Below, piece after piece: positions 59,792-64,000 of a stretch of DNA of 64,000 nucleotides. Location: the NCBI GenBank assembly GCA_013389105.1, contig JACADZ010000022.1:62001-126000 (forward strand), written 5' to 3'. The position numbers and the translations under genes are program-made. This DNA is from Parvularculaceae bacterium (GTDB lineage Bacteria; Pseudomonadota; Alphaproteobacteria; Caulobacterales; Parvularculaceae). The first letter of the stretch is position 1. Each line of letters begins with the position of its first letter. Under the pieces are notes generated by a model that made no database searches, was not told the DNA's origin, and saw only the letters and a program-made list of their open reading frames with translations.

Positions 59792-59926
59792 CGGTCAGGA
59801 CGGGCGGCGCCTGAGCTTGGCCGCGCCTCAAACCGCTTTCTCCCCGGTCCTAAATTCGCTAGGAACGCGGATAATCATCGCGCCGCCGCCGCGCGGTTTA
59901 CAGCAGCAGGATGGCCGCCTCAGCCG

Positions 59927-61144
59927 ATGGGCTTGATCGACCGCTATATTTTGCGCGCCGTGCTGACGCCCCTCCTGCTCGCACTCGGCATTGCGGGGAT
60001 GCTCCTGTTGCTGGAGCAGATGCTGCGGCTGTTCGACTTCGTTCTCGCCGAACAGGGCCCGGTCGACGTCGTCTGGCGGATGCTGGCCAATCTGGTCCCG
60101 CACTACCTCGGACTCGCGCTCCCGCTCGGGGCCTTCATCGGCATCATGCTTGCGTTCCGGAACCTGTCCCTGTCGAGCGAACTCGACGCGCTCAATTCAA
60201 GCGGAGCTTCGATACCCAGGCTGCTCCGTCCGGTCTACGGACTGGTCATTTTGCTGATGATCTTCGACTTTCTGCTCGTCTCCTACATCCAGCCTTACGC
60301 CCGCTACAAATACGAGCGCATCCGCTTCGACGTGACCAGCGGCGCCCTCGGCATCAAGATTCCCCAGGGGGAGTTCGTCGATATCGGCGAGCGCGTCACG
60401 ATCCGGCTTGGGAAGGTGAACGCGGAGACGAAGGAAGCGGGAAACATCTTTCTCGAGCAGCGCGACGGGAAGGGCGGCAAGACAGTCATCACCGCCCTTT
60501 CGGCCGGCATATCCACCACCCCGGACGTGACGCGCCTTATCTTGAACATGAAGGACGGGCGCCAGATCATTATTGACGACCGGGGCGACCGTGCAAGCGA
60601 GCTCTCATTCGAGACTTTCGACGTCGAGGTGGATTTGCCGGCCATCGCCGTCTTCAGAAATCGCGGTACGGACGATCGCGAGGCGACCTTCGATGAGATT
60701 TGGAGATTCCTCCGGACGAACGATCGCAGCGTCGGACTCGCATGGCACGACTACCATGCCGGCTTCCACTGGCGCCTTATTCATCCGCTGACGTTCCTCG
60801 TCATGCCCATTCTGGCGGTCGCCATGGGCGTGACGGGACGGCGGCGGCAGTCAAACCTCAAGCCCATCGTCGGCATCGCCATTCTCATCGTCTACCACGA
60901 GCTGCTTGAGGAGTGGGGCAAGGTTGTCGCGAGCGAGGGCGTTCTCTCGCCTTATATCTCTATGTGGGGCCTGTTCGCCGCCTTCACGACGCTCTGCTTC
61001 GTCCTTTATCGCGGCTCTGTCGACAAGGCGCGCACCGCCCGCATCGGCAACACGGGCGTCGATGACTCGCCCGTCCGCGTGCTCGCCGACGGCGCCGTGG
61101 ACGACGGCTCTGCCGCAGGCGCGGTTCAAGGAGCCGTCAGATGA
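59927..61144 (+). CDS. lptF: LPS export ABC transporter permease LptF
   Basis: LIDRYILRAVLTPLLLALGIAGMLLLLEQML; YjgP/YjgQ family; first gene of overlapping pair. Confidence 0.92.
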   Translation: MGLIDRYILRAVLTPLLLALGIAGMLLLLEQMLRLFDFVLAEQGPVDVVWRMLANLVPHYLGLALPLGAFIGIMLAFRNLSLSSELDALNSSGASIPRLLRPVYGLVILLMIFDFLLVSYIQPYARYKYERIRFDVTSGALGIKIPQGEFVDIGERVTIRLGKVNAETKEAGNIFLEQRDGKGGKTVITALSAGISTTPDVTRLILNMKDGRQIIIDDRGDRASELSFETFDVEVDLPAIAVFRNRGTDDREATFDEIWRFLRTNDRSVGLAWHDYHAGFHWRLIHPLTFLVMPILAVAMGVTGRRRQSNLKPIVGIAILIVYHELLEEWGKVVASEGVLSPYISMWGLFAAFTTLCFVLYRGSVDKARTARIGNTGVDDSPVRVLADGAVDDGSAAGAVQGAVR

Positions 61145-62229
61145 GCCTCGACGCGATGTTCCTGCGCTATGTCGGCAAGCAGTTCCTGATCCGCTTCGTC
61201 GGTCTGATTGTCTTCTTCGTCGTAGTTTTGCAGATGCTCGATCTGCTCAATCGGTCTGAGAGCATTTTGCGGGCTGACGGCGCGGGCTGGCCGTCGATCG
61301 TTCAGTATGTGTTGCTGCGCGCGCCGGCGATCGTCAGCCAGTTTACGCCCTTTGCGGCGCTTCTCGCCGTCGTCGCGACCCTGTCGATGCTCAGTCACTC
61401 CAATGAGATCACGGTCATGCGGGCGGCCGGGATGTCAATTCATCGCGTCCTGCTTCCGATCGGAATCGTCTGCGCGGGAGTCTCGCTGGCGCACTTCGTC
61501 TTTCACGAGACGGTCGCGGTGAATTCCGCCGAAAAGCTTGCCTATTGGGAGGCGAACGACTTCGCCGTGGACCTGCCGCCGGACGCTGGGACCAGAACTA
61601 ATATCAGGCTGTCGCACGACAACGCCCTCATCCACGCGGGGAGCGCTGCGCGGGTCGCCGACGGCGTTTTCCTGAAGGACGTCACCATCAATCCCTTGAC
61701 CCCCGCTGGCCTCGTCGCGGGTGAGATCGCGGCGCGCGCCGCGCGATACGAAGGCGGCCGATGGCGCCTGTTCGACGTTCGCGAGTATCAGGGGGGCGCA
61801 AACCGCATTGTGCGTTCAGCGAGCGCCGACTGGGGAACCTCCCTCAATCCCGAAACACTCTTCGCGCTGACGCTAAACCCCGACCGAACCGGACTGCTGG
61901 AGCTCAGGAAGAAAATCGAACAGCTGCGTGCAGACGGCGCGAGCACGCGCTCGGCGACGACGTCGCTGCTCAGCCGGTTTTCCAAACCGGCCGCGACGCT
62001 GGTTATGCCGCTGCTGGGAGCGATGGCCGGTTTCGGCATCCGCCGGCAGCGCAACCTCCTGCAGCGCGCAATTCTGGGGTCGGCCCTCGGTTTCAGCTAT
62101 TTTGTTGCGGAGAACCTGATGCTCGCGCTCGGCAAGCTCGGCGTGGCTCCGGCGATGATCGGCGCTTTCTTCCCTTTCGCCATCTTCATGGTCGTCGGCT
62201 TTTCGATCATTCTCGCGATGGAAAGCTGA
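61141..62229 (+). CDS. lptG: LPS export ABC transporter permease LptG
   Basis: FLRYVGKQFLIRFVGLIVFFVVVLQMLDLLNRSESI; 4-bp overlap with lptF. Confidence 0.92.
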   Translation: MSLDAMFLRYVGKQFLIRFVGLIVFFVVVLQMLDLLNRSESILRADGAGWPSIVQYVLLRAPAIVSQFTPFAALLAVVATLSMLSHSNEITVMRAAGMSIHRVLLPIGIVCAGVSLAHFVFHETVAVNSAEKLAYWEANDFAVDLPPDAGTRTNIRLSHDNALIHAGSAARVADGVFLKDVTINPLTPAGLVAGEIAARAARYEGGRWRLFDVREYQGGANRIVRSASADWGTSLNPETLFALTLNPDRTGLLELRKKIEQLRADGASTRSATTSLLSRFSKPAATLVMPLLGAMAGFGIRRQRNLLQRAILGSALGFSYFVAENLMLALGKLGVAPAMIGAFFPFAIFMVVGFSIILAMES

Positions 62230-62295
62230 GTTTCACGCATCGTTAATGGTTGTCGCCCACGTTTATTGCAACTAATGGTTGCAGAGCGAGGATTC

Positions 62296-62724
62296 ATGGC
62301 CGGCCTTATCCTGAAATTGCGCCCCTACGAGGAATTTCTCATCAACGGGGTCGTCTTGCAGAACGGCGACCGCAAGACAAGGCTTCGGGTCAAGACAGAT
62401 GGCGCATCGGTCCTTCGCCTGCGGCACGCCATGCGCCCCGAAGAGGCGACGACCGTCGAGCGCCGCGCCTACTATGTTGCGCAAATGGCCGTTGCGGGCG
62501 AGATCAGGCCGGACGAGGCCGCCGCCATCCTGCGCAACGCCCTTGATGTCCTCAAGGCCGACTACACGGGCCGGCCTGAGATCGAGGCCGTGCATCGCGC
62601 GGGCGAGGAACTGGCGGCCGGCCGCTATTATGGGGTGATGCGCCGCCTCGGCGAGTTGGTGAGACCAGGAAACGAACCGGGCGGCGAGGACGGTGGTCCG
62701 CTGAGGCAGGCTCGCGCCGTCTGA
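62296..62724 (+). CDS. flbT: Flagellar biosynthesis repressor FlbT
   Basis: LILKLRPYEEFLINGVVLQNGDRKTRLRVKTDGASVLR...RRAYYVAQMAVAGE. Confidence 0.85.
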   Translation: MAGLILKLRPYEEFLINGVVLQNGDRKTRLRVKTDGASVLRLRHAMRPEEATTVERRAYYVAQMAVAGEIRPDEAAAILRNALDVLKADYTGRPEIEAVHRAGEELAAGRYYGVMRRLGELVRPGNEPGGEDGGPLRQARAV

Positions 62725-62778
62725 CTTCAAAACGGCCCCATGATGGGGCAAGGACTGCGTTCGCCTCTGGGGGTCCGC

Positions 62779-63276
62779 ATGACCGAGAGCTTTGCCGCAG
62801 AAGGCGGATGCGACTGCGCCGCCGCCCGTTACCGGATGACGCGGCGTCCCTTGTTCGTCCATTGCTGCCATTGTCGGTGGTGCCAGCGCGAAACCGGATC
62901 CGCCTTTGCGCTCAACGCCATGATCGAGTCCGAAAGCGTCGAGCTGACCCACGGCGCGACGGAGAAGATATGGACTCCCTCAGAGAGCGGACGCGGCCAG
63001 CAGATCGTTCGCTGCCGAGTGTGCCGAATTGCGCTCTGGAGCTATTACGGCGGAAGCGGCGACAAAGTGAAATTCTTGCGCGTGGGCACGCTCGACGATC
63101 CGGATCTTCTGCCTCCGGATGTTCACATCTACACCGCGTCGAAGCAGCCATGGGTGGCGCTCGACCCAAGGACGCCGTCCTTCGAGGCCTATTACGACTG
63201 GAAGTCGCTGTGGCCGGCGGAAAGCCAGGAGCGGCGCCGGGCGATGAACGGCGCTCCGTCCGAAGACGCCGGGTAA
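62779..63276 (+). CDS. GFA-family (glutathione-dependent formaldehyde-activating-like) protein
   Basis: GGCDCAAARYRMTRRPLFVHCCHCRWCQRETGSAF zinc-binding Cys motifs. Confidence 0.88.
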   Translation: MTESFAAEGGCDCAAARYRMTRRPLFVHCCHCRWCQRETGSAFALNAMIESESVELTHGATEKIWTPSESGRGQQIVRCRVCRIALWSYYGGSGDKVKFLRVGTLDDPDLLPPDVHIYTASKQPWVALDPRTPSFEAYYDWKSLWPAESQERRRAMNGAPSEDAG

Positions 63277-63316
63277 ACCTAGCCTGACGGCGCCGCTTCT
63301 CGTATATCGCGCGGTC

Positions 63317-64000
63317 ATGAGCATCGACGTCGTCTCGCTGGGGTGCCGGCTGAACGCCTTCGAAGGCGAGGCGATGAAGCGCCTCGCCCGGGAGGCTGGG
63401 CTTGGCCGGGCGGTGATCGTCAATTCTTGCGCGGTCACCGCCGAGGCGGTGCGCCAGACTCGGCAGACGATCCGCCGCGCCCGCAGAGAGCAGCCTGAAG
63501 CCCGCATCGTCGTCACCGGTTGCGCGGCCCAGATCGACGCCGCGGCCTTCGCCGCCATGCCTGAAGTCGATGCGGTAGTCGGCAATGATGAGAAGCTCAT
63601 CGGAGCACGCTGGCGCTCGCTGGCCAAGGGCGGCGAACGCATCCTCGTGAACGACGTCATGTCGGTTCGCTCGACGGCCCCGCAGCTGGTGGAGGCCTAT
63701 GGGGATCGCGCGCGCGCGTTCCTTCAAATCCAAAACGGATGCGACCACCGCTGCACCTTCTGCATCATCCCTTACGGCAGAGGCCCCTCGAGATCGGTTC
63801 CCGTCGGAGATGTCGTCACGGCGGCTAGACGGTTGGTCGACGAGGGTCACGCAGAAATCGTGCTGACCGGCGTCGATATCACCTCCTATGGCGCCGATCT
63901 CGAAGGCGCGCCGACGCTGGGCATGCTGGTGGAGCGGCTGCTCATCGCGGCGCCGAAGCTTGTGAGGCTAAGGCTTTCTTCGGTCGACGGCGCGGAGATG
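63317..64000 (+). CDS. mtaB: tRNA t6A37 methylthiotransferase MtaB (truncated by window end)
   Basis: MSIDVVSLGCRLNAFEGEAMKRLA; radical-SAM QIQNGCDHRCTFCIIPYGRG; frame open to 64000. Confidence 0.92.
   Translation, partial: MSIDVVSLGCRLNAFEGEAMKRLAREAGLGRAVIVNSCAVTAEAVRQTRQTIRRARREQPEARIVVTGCAAQIDAAAFAAMPEVDAVVGNDEKLIGARWRSLAKGGERILVNDVMSVRSTAPQLVEAYGDRARAFLQIQNGCDHRCTFCIIPYGRGPSRSVPVGDVVTAARRLVDEGHAEIVLTGVDITSYGADLEGAPTLGMLVERLLIAAPKLVRLRLSSVDGAEM

Noticed and set aside
62229-62240. Possible second parS half (GTTTCACG) upstream of flbT
   Set aside because: Only one half matches (GTTTCACGCAT); the other palindrome arm is absent

Overview
The window is a GC-rich, densely coded alphaproteobacterial chromosome segment. 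The assignment rests on gene content: class I LysRS, FYDLN-acid protein, PhaR, FlbT, LptF/LptG and a hemE/ppsR/maf/aroE/coaE block. I found no transposon, prophage, CRISPR array or recognisable defence island. I annotate about 68 CDS (the last truncated), tRNA-Ala(GGC), tRNA-Gly(GCC), one strong intrinsic terminator, a perfect 16-bp parS centromere and a candidate oriC. The main findings are: (i) the 367-bp divergent hemE-ppsR (RP001-type) intergenic region matches the locus of the Caulobacter/Rickettsia origin, and with a perfect parS (TGTTTCACGTGAAACA) 23 kb away it suggests this is the ori/centromere domain; (ii) the lysK-folC intergenic region holding parS also has a 20-bp perfect palindrome and a TTAACCAT (CtrA half-site-like) element; (iii) downstream of lolA there is a candidate unannotated sRNA of about 140 nt with a promoter-like element, a hairpin exposing a C-rich anti-Shine-Dalgarno-like loop, and a perfect 11-bp terminator; (iv) a two-gene secreted module pairs a Sel1/peptidoglycan-binding protein with a parallel beta-helix protein; (v) tandem TGC-N4-GCA elements lie between phaR and phaA. 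Calls come from reading the sequence and supplied translations only; no database search was run.
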